A DNA stretch of 64,000 bases from SZUA-430 sp040381215 (GCA_040381215.1 JBEIHO010000012.1:1-64000), one strand, 5' to 3'. Positions 8,322 to 18,495 are shown, counted from the first letter of the stretch. Made by a program: numbers and translations. Notes: generated by a model not told the origin, from the sequence alone.

Positions 8322-11300
8322 CTAGGAACCCGCCCCTGCGGGGTCAAGGACACGCTCGCAGCCATCGACAAGCGCTGCGGGAACCTCCATCAGGCGCGGC
8401 GCAACGGTCCAGAGAATTCCGCAGGAAACAGCCCTGCCCGGAAAGAGCCCCTGCAGCGCCTTGCGATAGAGCGCCAACTGCCGCAGGTAGCCCGGCCGTA
8501 TGCCTGCAGGATCGGCAGGCACCATCCGGTCGGTCTTGAACTCAACCACCAGCACCTCGCGGTCCCCGACGACCACGCGGTCGAGCCGGCCGGGAAAGCG
8601 AAAGCGCTGCCCCTGCCATGACACCCGGCCCCTCAGGTCAACCTCGCCAAAGGATCCCGGGCCGAACAGCGAAACAAATTCGGGGGCGCCACGAACCCTG
8701 AGGACTTCCTCGACCACCGCCGCGACGCTGCCGGGTTCGACAAGCGGGCGAACGACCTCGCGCACCCGCAGGCCCCAGGTTTCGGCAGGCGCGCTGGCAA
8801 CCGCCTCGAGCGCCTTGTGCACCGCCGAACCAAGATCCATCGCCGGCAGCCGCGCACCGGACGCGTAGTTCAGGCTGAGCGAGCGCTCCACGCGCTCCGA
8901 TGCCGTGATCTCGGCCTCCTCGCGCTCGCCAGCCGCCGGAACCAGCGCCCACGCAGGCAACGCCGCCGACAGCGTCAGCGGCGCCGCAGCCACCGCCGGC
9001 GCGCCGGCATCCGCACAACCCGGCAACGCGCCGAAGCGCAGGCCTTCCCCGCCACTTTCATCGGGAAAGGAAACCGCATTCAGCCGTTTCATGGCCGAGG
9101 CCACGATCTCGTACCAGTTGCGCTCTGTGCCGCTACGCTTCTTGGGAACATGCCCGCACACATGCAGCTGGTCGCGCGGGCGCGTCAGCGCCACATAAAG
9201 CAGGCGACGATATTCGCACATGCGCTCGACCCGCCCCCGCTCGCGCGCCGCACGCCTTACCGGCTCGTCCCATTGCTTCTCGATCTTCCAGAGCGGTGCG
9301 CCATCGGCCTGCAGCAATTCATCGTCATGCCGCCCGTGTTCCGGCGTGGAGAAGGAATCAGGCAGGATCACGATCGGCGCCTCGAGCCCCTTCGATCCAT
9401 GCACCGTCAAGACGCGCACCGCGCCATCACTGCGGTCCTGGTCGCGCTTGATCTCGGTCTCGGCATGCTCCAGCACATGCAGGAACGCCTCGAGTGACGG
9501 CGTGTGCATGCGGCCAAATTCAAGCGCCGCCCCCATGAACTCCTCGATCGGGTCCGCCGCATCGAGGCCCAGGCGCCCCATCATGCGCGTCCATCCCCCC
9601 ATGGGCCCGAGAATGGTCGCATAGAACTCGTAGGGTTGCAGATGATCAGCCATCGCATGCAGCCGCTCGAGGAAGCCGTGCACGGCCGACCAAGCCGGAT
9701 CGTCACGCCTCTTCTGCAGCACCGACCACAGCCGAACACCCTTGCCGCGACCATGCGCAAGAGAGAACAGGTCGTCCTCGCTCACACCGCAGCACGGCCC
9801 GCGCAGCACCGTCGCCAGCGTCAGGTCATCATGCGGCATGAGCGCAAACCGCCCCAGCGCAATGAGATCCATGACGGCAATATGCTCCGACAGGACAAGC
9901 CGGTCGGCACCTGCAACCGGGATCAACAGGCGCTTGAGCTGGCGGATGATTTCCGAGGCCAGCTTGCCCCGCCGCCGCACCAGGATCATCACATCGCCCG
10001 GCGTCATCGGGCGGAGTGCTTTCGTCTCCTTGTCGTGCACGAGCACGCGCGCACCGATCCACGACTTGATGCGCCGCGCAATGCGCTGCGCCAGCACGGC
10101 CGCAGGATCGCTCTCGCTCACCCTGTCGCGCGGTGCATCCCAGGCGAGGGTCTCCTCGGCCTCGACCTGCTCCTCCAGCGGCCACAACTCCACAAGTCCG
10201 GGCATGTCGGAACGGTTCGGCAGGTGAGGCTCGGCCAGTTCGCCGACAAGCACGCCCTCCGCGACTTCCTTCTCGCGGAACACTTCATCGACAAGCCCCA
10301 GGATCGCCGGTGCGGAACGGAAGGAATGGGTCAGCCGCACGCGCTCGAAGTTCGCCCGTCCGCCGCCCTTGGCAATCTTCTCGATCAGCGACTGCGACTC
10401 GATGAACTCGACCGGACGCGCACCCTGGAACGACATGATCGACTGCTTGATGTCGCCCACCGCGAACACCGTGCGCTCCTGCGCCTGCCACGGCCGCACG
10501 GCACCGGCACCTGCAAAGAACTCGGCAGCAATCGCACGCACGACGGCCCACTGGCTCGGACTTGTATCCTGCGCCTCGTCGATCAGGACGTGATCGATGC
10601 CGCCGTCGAGCTTGTACAGCACCCACTGCGCACCCGGGCTTTCGAACAGCGCCGCCGCCCGCGCAATGAGGTCGTCATAGTCAAGCGCCGCGTGGAACAC
10701 CTTCAGCTCGCGATAAACGCGCAGGATCTCGCCCGCCAGCAACAGCAGATGCCCCGTCTGTTCGGCGATGCGCAGCGCGTTGCACTTCTGGTGCACCGAC
10801 CACGCAAGCTGTCCCAGGCGGTCAAGCGGCTCCTCGATCTCGGGCGCGAGCTTGAGCAGGCCCTTGGTTGGAAACGTCTTGAGCACCTCGCCCTTCTGCG
10901 TCAGCAGGCACGCAAGCAGGTCCCGCAGGCGTTCAGGAGCGGGAGCGGACGCATAGGCGCTGAACGGCCCGGCCTTCTTGGTGTCCGTCGTGCTGCCGCG
11001 TACCAGCGCGGCCGCGATGCGCGCCGCAAGCGCTGCCGGCACCTGTGCCATCGTATCGCGCAGCAAGGCCATCTCATCGGCATAGGCCCCAACCCCCAGC
11101 GCCTGGCGCAGGCCATCGCCGATCCCATCCCGGCCCCATTTGTCGAGGAACGGCTGCACGATGCCCCGCTCATTGATGACTTGCCGGACCAGTTCGTCGA
11201 AGCGCGTCTCGCCGGCAAAGACCGTCAGCGCCCGCACGGCCGCAAGCAGGCCCGCATCGCCGGCGATCCCATCGCGCAAGACCCTGTCGCGTGCCTGCGT

Positions 11301-11762
11301 GAGCAATTCGTCCGTGGCCTGGTCGTCAAGCACGGTGAACGCAGGCGCCACGCCGGACTCCAGCGGAAAACGCTTGAGCAATCCCTGGCAGAACGAGTGG
11401 ATTGTCTGGATCCGCAGGCCGCCAGGTGATTCAAGCGCCTCGGCGAACAAGCGCCGCGCCCGGCCGACCATCTCATCCGACGGAGCCTCGCCTGAAAGCC
11501 GGTAGAGCGCCATCTGCAGGTCATCATCCGACATCAGCGTCCAGCGCCCGAGCTGCTCGAAAAGCCGCACCGACATCTCGGCCGCCGCGGCCTTCGTGAA
11601 CGTCAGGCACAGCAAGCGGTTGGGAGCGCTTCCCTCCAGCAGCAGCCGCGCGATCCGGTTGACAAGCACGTGCGTCTTGCCCGACCCGGCATTCGCGGTG
11701 ACCCAGGCCGACAGGTTCGGCGTCGTGGCCATGCGCTGGCGAAGCGTTGCATCCTGGTTCAT
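8322..11762 (-). CDS. addA: Double-strand-break repair helicase-nuclease AddA
   Basis: AddA is the UvrD-like 3'-5' helicase and C-terminal nuclease of AddAB, which resects DNA ends and loads RecA. The 1146-residue product has Walker A ANAGSGKTHVLVNR near the N-terminus, motif Ia FTKAAAAEMS, the DExx box VLIDEAQDTSPSQW, and LTVHGSKGLEAP. The RecB-type nuclease motifs lie at the end (GRLDRVVV, then VVEFKTDR). The start was placed at ATG 11762 (MNQDATLR) rather than seven codons upstream, because this ATG overlaps the addB stop as ATGA. The length is typical of alphaproteobacterial AddA. Confidence 0.95.
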   Translation of the reverse strand: MNQDATLRQRMATTPNLSAWVTANAGSGKTHVLVNRIARLLLEGSAPNRLLCLTFTKAAAAEMSVRLFEQLGRWTLMSDDDLQMALYRLSGEAPSDEMVGRARRLFAEALESPGGLRIQTIHSFCQGLLKRFPLESGVAPAFTVLDDQATDELLTQARDRVLRDGIAGDAGLLAAVRALTVFAGETRFDELVRQVINERGIVQPFLDKWGRDGIGDGLRQALGVGAYADEMALLRDTMAQVPAALAARIAAALVRGSTTDTKKAGPFSAYASAPAPERLRDLLACLLTQKGEVLKTFPTKGLLKLAPEIEEPLDRLGQLAWSVHQKCNALRIAEQTGHLLLLAGEILRVYRELKVFHAALDYDDLIARAAALFESPGAQWVLYKLDGGIDHVLIDEAQDTSPSQWAVVRAIAAEFFAGAGAVRPWQAQERTVFAVGDIKQSIMSFQGARPVEFIESQSLIEKIAKGGGRANFERVRLTHSFRSAPAILGLVDEVFREKEVAEGVLVGELAEPHLPNRSDMPGLVELWPLEEQVEAEETLAWDAPRDRVSESDPAAVLAQRIARRIKSWIGARVLVHDKETKALRPMTPGDVMILVRRRGKLASEIIRQLKRLLIPVAGADRLVLSEHIAVMDLIALGRFALMPHDDLTLATVLRGPCCGVSEDDLFSLAHGRGKGVRLWSVLQKRRDDPAWSAVHGFLERLHAMADHLQPYEFYATILGPMGGWTRMMGRLGLDAADPIEEFMGAALEFGRMHTPSLEAFLHVLEHAETEIKRDQDRSDGAVRVLTVHGSKGLEAPIVILPDSFSTPEHGRHDDELLQADGAPLWKIEKQWDEPVRRAARERGRVERMCEYRRLLYVALTRPRDQLHVCGHVPKKRSGTERNWYEIVASAMKRLNAVSFPDESGGEGLRFGALPGCADAGAPAVAAAPLTLSAALPAWALVPAAGEREEAEITASERVERSLSLNYASGARLPAMDLGSAVHKALEAVASAPAETWGLRVREVVRPLVEPGSVAAVVEEVLRVRGAPEFVSLFGPGSFGEVDLRGRVSWQGQRFRFPGRLDRVVVGDREVLVVEFKTDRMVPADPAGIRPGYLRQLALYRKALQGLFPGRAVSCGILWTVAPRLMEVPAALVDGCERVLDPAGAGS

Positions 11763-14700
11763 TCCCCGCCCTCCGCGCTCCATTCCTTCACCCGCGCCAA
11801 ATGGTCATAGTCACTGGGTTTGTTCAGGAACATCACATGAGGCTTGGACAGATAAGCCATCTCAGGATCGTCGAAGCTGTTCACGAACGCCTTGAAGCGG
11901 GCCAGCGCCGCGTGGACAGCCTCGTCGACGGTCTGGTCCTTGAAGCGAACGGCCTTTGCCATACCACCATCATCGGACCCATCAAGCTTGACATACATGA
12001 TCTCGGCGATGCTGTGCGCCGTGATCCCCGGAAAGCCGCCGGCCAGCGCCATGGCCGCTTCCAGCGTCAACTGCGGCGAGAACCCGTTCAGGACCTGCTC
12101 GTCGCTGGGCGGCAGGCCTGTCTTGTAGTCGCAGATCGCAATCGCATCGTGCGGCCACAGTTCGATGCGATCGGCTTTCGCCGCCAGCGTGAACGGCCCA
12201 CCCGCCGCCTCGAACGTGATCTCGCCTTGCCGCTCGACCAGCACTTCGCGCACCTGCTGCCGGCGCTCGTTTTCCCAGTCGATGAACCAGGCGGCCGATC
12301 TCTCGAAACGCGGCCACCAGATGGACCGCACGGAAGCCTGCTCAAGCAGTAAACGGAAGGCATCAGCACCCAGGCCCAGAAGCAGCTCAAGCGCCGTCGC
12401 GCGCGCCGGCATTTCCTTCGGATAGCGCTTCACGAATTGCTCGAGCGCCTTGTGGATCGCCGTGCCGCGGTCGGCAGCCCCCGGCGGCTCGTCCACCCGG
12501 TCGAGCGCCCGCAAGCCCAGGATCTGCTTGGCGTAGAGCGCATAGGGATCACGCAGCCACCGCTCGACATCGGTCACGAAAAGCTTGCGCGGCCGGGCCG
12601 ACAAGGGCGGGCGCGGCGCCGGCGGATCGACAGGCTTGGCAATCGTCGTCGGTCGATCGAGAAGCCGCGCAATATCGACCAGACGCGTATCGACAAACCG
12701 ATCCTGCAATCCGGCACCCTCGACCAGCGTCATGATCCGGGTCAACCAGCGCGACTGCGTCGTGGGGGCACCGCCTTCCTTTGCTGCACGCGTCAGGATC
12801 ACCGAGGGCGAAGCCGCGGCCTGCGCGAAATCATGCGCCGACAGCCCGATGCGTCGTTCCGGCTGGCTGATCTCCAGATCACGGCGCATCGGCCGGTTCA
12901 GCCATGGCCCTGGATCCGTGACAGGCGGCCACTTGCCTTCATTCAGCCCCCCGAGGATCACCAGGTCTGCCTGCAGCAGCCGCGCCTCCAGGGGACCGAG
13001 AATGGACAAGCGCGGATGCAACCCGGCCTTCGGACGCACGGCAACCTGGTCCATCAGGGCCCGGATGAAGGACGCGTAATCGGCCGCATCCATTTCAACC
13101 CCAAGCCCGTCGCACGCGACAATCGCCTCTTCGAACAGCTTGAACGCAGCCTCGCCGTCATCCCCGCGCCAGATCGCAATCCTCTCCGCCGCGCGATCCG
13201 ATGAAACGAGCTCGGCTGCCTTGCGATGCGCGTCCAGCAGCATCCCGAGCGGCGCAACGCCCTTCGCCGTGCAGGCTGCGAACGCCCCCATCGCCTGCTC
13301 CAGCTGGAACAGCAGCGCACGGCAGGGATGCCCTTCCCCCACGCGTGCGAGCACACCCTCGAGGCCGCGCGCAGGCCGCGGCCCGCGCAACGCCAGCATC
13401 TCAAGCTCGAGCGTGAGACCACGCACCTCCGCCCGCCCCTCAAGCCCGAGCAGGCATTGCGGATGCTTCAGCAACGCCAGCAGCGGCACCGGCGCGAAGG
13501 CCTGGGCAACAGCATCGGCCATCACGCAGGCAAGACGTCCAGCCTCGGTATGCGCCAGCGGCGTACCGGCCGTGTCATTGATCGATATGCCCCACCGCTG
13601 CATCTCGCTGGCCACGCGCCGCGCCAGGTTGCGATCGGGCGTGACAAGCGAAGCCGTCCGCCCCGGCGTCTCGATGGCCTCCCGAAGGGCACACGCAATC
13701 GCAAGTGCTTCCTCGGCCGGCGAGCGGGCAACAAGGCAGGAGATCCCCTGCAGGCCAGCGCGCAGGCTCTCGCGCCCTTCGCTCACATAGTCACGCCACC
13801 GGACCGTCGTGGCTGCGGGACGCATGGCCTCGGCGATCAGGCGAACCCGGTCCCTCCGCGCCGTAGTGCCCGTCCACAGCTGCACATCCCCGCGCAAGGC
13901 ACCGAAGCGCTGAAGCAGTTGCGCCATGCCATGTTGCGGATGGCTGGGGCCCAGCTCGTGCCAGGAAATGTCATCAATATCGAAATCAAGCCCCGGCAGG
14001 ACGACAGCGCCCTGCGGTAACTGCGCAACCGCATGCAGCAGTTCGGCCGTGGCAGGCACGCTGCCGGTCGAGCCCGCGGCAATCACCGGATGCGCCGGCG
14101 GAGACGCACGCCATGAATGCGCGGCACGACGCAACTCTGCATCCCGATGAGCTGCAGGATCGCATTTTCCCTCACCCTCGAGGATCGCAGGCCACGACGT
14201 CGCCAGGATGTCGAGGAAGGCGATCGTATGCTCCCAGTGCGCCGACAGCTCGCCGGGGACCAGGTCCCGCAACCGCTCCCATGCCACGCCTTCGGCCGCG
14301 GCAAGATCCAGCACGCGCGCAAGTTCCCGCGCCAGCTGCAGCGCCATTGCGGGCCGGTCGGTTCCCAGCGATTGACCCGCCGATGCCCGCTGCGCTTCGA
14401 AGCGGCGGATGAGCGTGAACAACAGCATGTCCCGCCGCAGCGGCAGGATGGGCGGCAAGCGCGACGAGGCCTGCATGAGATCGACGATCTCGAGCGCTTC
14501 GCCATCCCCTTCTTCATCAAGGAACCGGAAATCGTCCTCGTCGAAATCACCCAGGGCCACGATGCGCGGCAGCACCGCCATGCCGCCCGCCGCTGTACGC
14601 TCGAACGCCTCACGCAGCGTGCGGATCGCACGCCGCGTGGGAACCAGCACCATGACCTCGCTCAGCGCGAAGGGGCTCTCGTCGGATCCGAAACGACGTG

Positions 14701-14770
14701 TGATGCCGCGCGCAAGCTCGTCAGCAAAGGCAAGCCCTGCCGGGATCGTGAAGAGGTTGAGAGCGCTCAT
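11759..14770 (-). CDS. addB: Double-strand-break repair protein AddB
   Basis: AddB is the second, largely inactivated helicase-like subunit of AddAB and recognises the recombination hotspot. It carries its own nuclease for the opposite strand. The 1003-residue product begins MSALNLFTIPAGLAFADELA. It has a RecB-type nuclease at about residues 735-960, including AAKADRIELW and AICDYKTGLPPS, and no intact Walker A, as expected for the alphaproteobacterial form. It follows murU after six bases and overlaps addA by four. The addB-addA pair behind murU/amgK/tsaE is a conserved alphaproteobacterial arrangement. Confidence 0.94.
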   Translation of the reverse strand: MSALNLFTIPAGLAFADELARGITRRFGSDESPFALSEVMVLVPTRRAIRTLREAFERTAAGGMAVLPRIVALGDFDEDDFRFLDEEGDGEALEIVDLMQASSRLPPILPLRRDMLLFTLIRRFEAQRASAGQSLGTDRPAMALQLARELARVLDLAAAEGVAWERLRDLVPGELSAHWEHTIAFLDILATSWPAILEGEGKCDPAAHRDAELRRAAHSWRASPPAHPVIAAGSTGSVPATAELLHAVAQLPQGAVVLPGLDFDIDDISWHELGPSHPQHGMAQLLQRFGALRGDVQLWTGTTARRDRVRLIAEAMRPAATTVRWRDYVSEGRESLRAGLQGISCLVARSPAEEALAIACALREAIETPGRTASLVTPDRNLARRVASEMQRWGISINDTAGTPLAHTEAGRLACVMADAVAQAFAPVPLLALLKHPQCLLGLEGRAEVRGLTLELEMLALRGPRPARGLEGVLARVGEGHPCRALLFQLEQAMGAFAACTAKGVAPLGMLLDAHRKAAELVSSDRAAERIAIWRGDDGEAAFKLFEEAIVACDGLGVEMDAADYASFIRALMDQVAVRPKAGLHPRLSILGPLEARLLQADLVILGGLNEGKWPPVTDPGPWLNRPMRRDLEISQPERRIGLSAHDFAQAAASPSVILTRAAKEGGAPTTQSRWLTRIMTLVEGAGLQDRFVDTRLVDIARLLDRPTTIAKPVDPPAPRPPLSARPRKLFVTDVERWLRDPYALYAKQILGLRALDRVDEPPGAADRGTAIHKALEQFVKRYPKEMPARATALELLLGLGADAFRLLLEQASVRSIWWPRFERSAAWFIDWENERRQQVREVLVERQGEITFEAAGGPFTLAAKADRIELWPHDAIAICDYKTGLPPSDEQVLNGFSPQLTLEAAMALAGGFPGITAHSIAEIMYVKLDGSDDGGMAKAVRFKDQTVDEAVHAALARFKAFVNSFDDPEMAYLSKPHVMFLNKPSDYDHLARVKEWSAEGGE

Positions 14771-14776
14771 CGCGCC

Positions 14777-15508
14777 TCAGGGCGCTGCATGGCGCAGGGC
14801 CAGCAGCGCTTCGGCTTCCGACCGCGCCTCTGGTGTCCCGATATGCATCCACTTCCCGTCAAGCCGGATGCCGAACAGGCGCCCCTCCTCGATCGAAATG
14901 TCCCAGAGCCTGTTCGTGGAAAAGACATGCGCAGCCGGACTGCGCGCCACCAGCCGCGGATGGATGATCTGCACCCCGGGCCACGCAAAAGGTGCAAGAC
15001 GCGGCGCTTGCCGCCGCGCCAGTCGCCCCTCTGCGTCCATGGTGAAGTCCCCGGCACCATCATAGCCAAGCGAGGTATGGGTCGCCGCGAGCAGCATCAG
15101 GCAGTCCATGCGCTGGTCATCCCAGCGCTGCACCATCCGCTCGAGGTTGGCCCCCCAGCTCTCCAGCCAGATCGAATCGCTGTTGTGCGTGAAGAACGGC
15201 TCTTCCCCGAAATGCGGCAACGCTCGCTTCAGCGCACCGCCCGTATCAAGGATCAGATCCCGCTCGTCCTGGATGATGAACGTGGCGTCGGACCGGCCCT
15301 TGAGATGGTCGATCACCATCTCGCCCTTGTAGTGGACATTGACGACGAAGGTCCGCACGCCCACGGCCTTGAGCCTGTCGATGGCATGGTCGAGCAATGT
15401 GCGGCCATCCACCGTGACCAGCGGCTTCGGCCGGTCATTGGTCAGCGGGCGCATGCGCGTCCCGAGGCCGGCCGCCATGATCATTGCGCGCGAGGGTCTG
15501 GTTGTCAT
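14777..15508 (-). CDS. murU: N-acetylmuramate-1-phosphate uridylyltransferase (MurU type)
   Basis: MurU joins MurNAc-1-phosphate with UTP to give UDP-MurNAc. With AmgK it forms a peptidoglycan-recycling shortcut that by-passes the fosfomycin target MurA. The 243-residue nucleotidyltransferase has the signature AAGLGTRMRPLTNDRPKPL at residues 12-30 and later VVNVHY and HNSDSIW, the metal-site region. It lies six bases after amgK, which decides between MurU and the closely related mannose-1-phosphate guanylyltransferases. Substrate is inferred from family and context. Confidence 0.87.
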   Translation of the reverse strand: MTTRPSRAMIMAAGLGTRMRPLTNDRPKPLVTVDGRTLLDHAIDRLKAVGVRTFVVNVHYKGEMVIDHLKGRSDATFIIQDERDLILDTGGALKRALPHFGEEPFFTHNSDSIWLESWGANLERMVQRWDDQRMDCLMLLAATHTSLGYDGAGDFTMDAEGRLARRQAPRLAPFAWPGVQIIHPRLVARSPAAHVFSTNRLWDISIEEGRLFGIRLDGKWMHIGTPEARSEAEALLALRHAAP

Positions 15509-15514
15509 GTCGGA

Positions 15515-16639
15515 TCAGTTCCCTGGGATGCCGCGATACGCTTGAGGGATATGCCGGTCAAACCAGCCACGCAGGCCAGCCATGGCTGGATGGCTGAGAT
15601 CGCGCTCCAGATAGCGCCACATCCGCGGCAGGAACTGGCGATACCGCGGCTTGTCATCGCGCTTCCACAAACGTGCAAAGATGCCCACGATCTTCGTGTT
15701 GCGCTGCGCCGCCAGCAGCGCCGCTGCAAACCGGAAGGCATCGGCGTCAAAGGCGGCATCATCGGCACGCCGCCGCTGGATGTAACGCGCCACCATCGCA
15801 TCCGATAGCTCGGCGCTGACATCCCGCCGCGCATCCTCGGTCAGCGAGATGAGGTCATAGGCCGCCGATCCCGCAAGCGCGTCCTGGAAATCAAGCAGCC
15901 CCGCCCTTGCGGCCCCGCCGCGCTGGGGCAGCCACATGATGTTCTCTGCGTGGTAGTCCCTCAGGATCATGATGGGCCGGCCAACCTGCAGCAGCCCTAG
16001 CGCCTCGCGCCACAAATCATCGAACGCCGCCAGCGCTTCGGCAGGCAAGTCCTTCCCGGAGGCCGCCGGATAGAACCAGGTCGGCAGCAGCCGCACCTCG
16101 GCCATCATGGCAAGCGTATCGTAGGACAGCAGCCGCACCTCTCCCCCGCCGGGGACAGCCAGCGCCCGGGGTGCCGCCGTGCGATGCAGGTGAACCAGCG
16201 CATCGACCGCAGCTTCATAGAAGCCAAGCTCGGGTTGCCCCGCAAGGATCAGGTCAGCCATGCGGCCCTCCCCGAAATCCTCGATCAGCAGGAAGCCCGC
16301 TTCATGGTCCTGCGCGATGACCTCGGGTGCACTGAGGCCGCTGCCGCGCAGGAAATGACTGACGGCGGCGAACGGCCTGCAGTCCGGACCAGCAAGGCGC
16401 GCCATGGCATTGTAGCCAAGCGCCTCGCGTTCCGCTTCTGTCGCATCAGGGGGACAGGATGCAGTTTCCGCGCCTCGCGGCTGGTCCATCAGCATGGCAC
16501 TGCCACCGGCACGCCTGAGGCGCGCGTAGCGCCGCGTCGAGGCATCGCCCGGCAGCGGCTCCAGCGTGGCATCCGCCCATCCGGCGCGCGCGATGAAATC
16601 CCGGGCTTGATCCGCCCGCACGGCGGCGCTCGCGCTCAC
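15515..16639 (-). CDS. amgK: Anomeric MurNAc/GlcNAc kinase (aminoglycoside-phosphotransferase fold)
   Basis: AmgK phosphorylates recycled MurNAc (and GlcNAc) at the anomeric carbon, giving the substrate of MurU. The 374-residue product has the APH kinase fold: FLLIEDFGEGRMADLI as hinge, the catalytic loop ILRDYHAENIMWLP, and the metal-binding LLDFQDALAG. The start is GTG 16639, overlapping the tsaE stop as GTGA. The homologue in some species is annotated only as 'aminoglycoside phosphotransferase'. Nothing here points to drug resistance, and the murU neighbour supports cell-wall recycling. Confidence 0.88.
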   Translation of the reverse strand: MSASAAVRADQARDFIARAGWADATLEPLPGDASTRRYARLRRAGGSAMLMDQPRGAETASCPPDATEAEREALGYNAMARLAGPDCRPFAAVSHFLRGSGLSAPEVIAQDHEAGFLLIEDFGEGRMADLILAGQPELGFYEAAVDALVHLHRTAAPRALAVPGGGEVRLLSYDTLAMMAEVRLLPTWFYPAASGKDLPAEALAAFDDLWREALGLLQVGRPIMILRDYHAENIMWLPQRGGAARAGLLDFQDALAGSAAYDLISLTEDARRDVSAELSDAMVARYIQRRRADDAAFDADAFRFAAALLAAQRNTKIVGIFARLWKRDDKPRYRQFLPRMWRYLERDLSHPAMAGLRGWFDRHIPQAYRGIPGN

Positions 16640-17124
16640 GAAAGACCTCCAGCGCGGAACAAGGCGCGCAAGCGCGGCGCCCAGGCGCCCCGACCGATGA
16701 TCTTGACCCGCCGCTCGTCGGTTCCGTCATCGACTTCGAGAATGATGTCGAGGCGGTCATCCGGCATGAGGGGTCCCATGCGGTCGGGCCATTCGACGAC
16801 AAGCACGCCCGCATCCAGCGCCTCGTCGAAGCCCAGTTCGCCCACTTCGCGCGAAGACTTGATGCGGTAGAGATCTGCGTGAGCAAGCCGCAACCCCGCC
16901 GCCTCATACGACTGCACGAGCGTGAATGTCGGACTGGGCACATCTTCGCCCGGCGACAGGGTCTGCACGATCAAGCGCGCCAGTGTCGTCTTGCCCGCCC
17001 CGAGCGCGCCTGCAAGGGCGATGAAGTCTCCCTTGCGCAATTCACGCGCAAGCACGCGCGCCAACCGCTCCGTCGCCGGCATGCCATCGAGGGTCAGTTG
17101 CACCATGTAGCTGTCGCAGGCCAT
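16636..17124 (-). CDS. tsaE: tRNA threonylcarbamoyladenosine biosynthesis ATPase
   Basis: TsaE is the ATPase of the TsaBDE complex that makes t6A37 in tRNAs reading ANN codons. The 162-residue product has Walker A GALGAGKTT at residues 39-47, the family motif PSPTFTLVQSYE and LAHADLYRI, and VVEWPDRMG near residue 110. The start was set at ATG 17124 with an AAGGA-type site upstream; ATG 17106 is an alternative. It heads the tsaE-amgK-murU-addBA series and is divergent from the ferredoxin reductase gene 156 bases away. Confidence 0.94.
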   Translation of the reverse strand: MACDSYMVQLTLDGMPATERLARVLARELRKGDFIALAGALGAGKTTLARLIVQTLSPGEDVPSPTFTLVQSYEAAGLRLAHADLYRIKSSREVGELGFDEALDAGVLVVEWPDRMGPLMPDDRLDIILEVDDGTDERRVKIIGRGAWAPRLRALFRAGGLS

Positions 17125-17280
17125 CCCGGATCCGTCCTTGGAGTGCCCCTTACTACCCTCAGGACCCCGGGCAGTTCAATGCTCAAGGAAGCACGCCAAA
17201 TCAGGGACTTAGCAAGGTTGATTGCCGGATACTGTCCATGCTAACGCACATCGGGGATCCATCCCCCCACGAGGCAGGAA

Positions 17281-18495
17281 ATGAACGATTCGGTCGTGAT
17301 TGTGGGTGCCGGTCAGGCCGCATCGCAACTCGTGGCATCCTTGCGGGGCGAAGGCTTCACGGGCGCCATAACCGTCATTGGCGACGAGCCCCACCTGCCC
17401 TATCAGCGCCCCCCTCTCTCCAAGGCCTTCCTCAAGGGTGAGATCGCGACCGACCGCTTGTTCATCAAGCCGGGCGAATTCTACCGGGAAGCAGGCTGCA
17501 CGCTCAGGCTGTCGACACGCGCCACCGCCATCGACAAGGCCGGACGCAAGCTGACCCTGTCGGACGGCAGCCAGCTTTCATGGACCAAGCTCGTCCTGGC
17601 CACCGGCTCGCGCGTGCGCAAGCTGCCCTTGCCGGGTGCGGACGATGCAGCATGCCACTACCTGCGCGGCATCGATGACGTCGACGCGCTGCGCCCCCGC
17701 ATGCAGCCCGGCGTCAGGCTGGTCATCATCGGCGCCGGCTACATCGGCCTCGAGGTTGCCGCCGTCGCCGTGAAGCGGGGGCTGAAAGTGACGGTCCTCG
17801 AGGCAATGCCGCGCGTTCTTGCCAGGGCCGCCTCGCCTCAGATCGCGGAATTCTTCGAGGATGAACATCGCAAGGCCGGCGTGGACTTGCGCTGTTATGT
17901 GCGCACCGAAGCCATCGACCGCACCGGCGACGCCCTTGCCGTGACCACATCTTCCGGCATCGTGCCAGCGGACATCGTCCTGATCGGCGTGGGCATCCTG
18001 CCCAACACCGAGCTCGCAGCCGAAGCCGGCCTTGAAGTGGACAATGGCATACGCGTGAACGCCTTCGCCCAGACCGATGATCCTGACATCTACGCCATCG
18101 GCGACTGCGCCAACCTGCCCAACTCTTTCGCCGAACAGGGTCGCGTCCGGCTGGAATCCGTCCAGAACGCCATCGATCAGGCCAAGCACGCCGCCCTCTC
18201 GATCATCGGGCGGCCCAAGGCCTACGACGAGGTCCCCTGGTTCTGGTCGGACCAGTTCGACCTGAAGCTCCAGATTGCAGGCCTGTCCACGGCCCAGGAC
18301 GACATCGTTCTCAGGGGCGACCGTGCAGGCCGCAGCTTTGCGGCATTCCACCTCAGGCAGGGCATCGTGACCTCGGTTGAGGCCGTAAACGCCGCACCTG
18401 AGTACATGATGGGGCGCCGCCTGATCGCAGCGCGCGCACGCGTCGCGCCGGAACGCCTTGCAGACAAGGCCATTCCTATGAAAGACATGATCTGA
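17281..18495 (+). CDS. FAD-dependent ferredoxin reductase (putidaredoxin/rubredoxin-reductase type)
   Basis: The enzyme passes electrons from NAD(P)H through FAD to a [2Fe-2S] ferredoxin, usually for a cytochrome P450 or dioxygenase. The 404-residue product has the FAD Rossmann motif VVIVGAGQAASQ at the N-terminus, LATGSRVR, a second dinucleotide fold VIIGAGYIGLEVAAVA near residue 145, and IYAIGDCANLP near 270. The C-terminal domain is that of the ferredoxin-reductase family. The ferredoxin gene follows after 22 bases. No oxygenase is adjacent. The P450 at 55.6-56.7 kb, which has no redox partner in its own operon, is a possible client (inference). Confidence 0.9.
   Translation: MNDSVVIVGAGQAASQLVASLRGEGFTGAITVIGDEPHLPYQRPPLSKAFLKGEIATDRLFIKPGEFYREAGCTLRLSTRATAIDKAGRKLTLSDGSQLSWTKLVLATGSRVRKLPLPGADDAACHYLRGIDDVDALRPRMQPGVRLVIIGAGYIGLEVAAVAVKRGLKVTVLEAMPRVLARAASPQIAEFFEDEHRKAGVDLRCYVRTEAIDRTGDALAVTTSSGIVPADIVLIGVGILPNTELAAEAGLEVDNGIRVNAFAQTDDPDIYAIGDCANLPNSFAEQGRVRLESVQNAIDQAKHAALSIIGRPKAYDEVPWFWSDQFDLKLQIAGLSTAQDDIVLRGDRAGRSFAAFHLRQGIVTSVEAVNAAPEYMMGRRLIAARARVAPERLADKAIPMKDMI

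Noticed and set aside
9504..11429. 641-codon plus-strand frame inside addA
   Set aside because: Antisense to the helicase motifs of addA; composition is typical of a third-position GC shadow.
15515..16639. Aminoglycoside resistance gene
   Set aside because: The kinase fold is shared, but the murU neighbour and conserved place identify a MurNAc/GlcNAc kinase.
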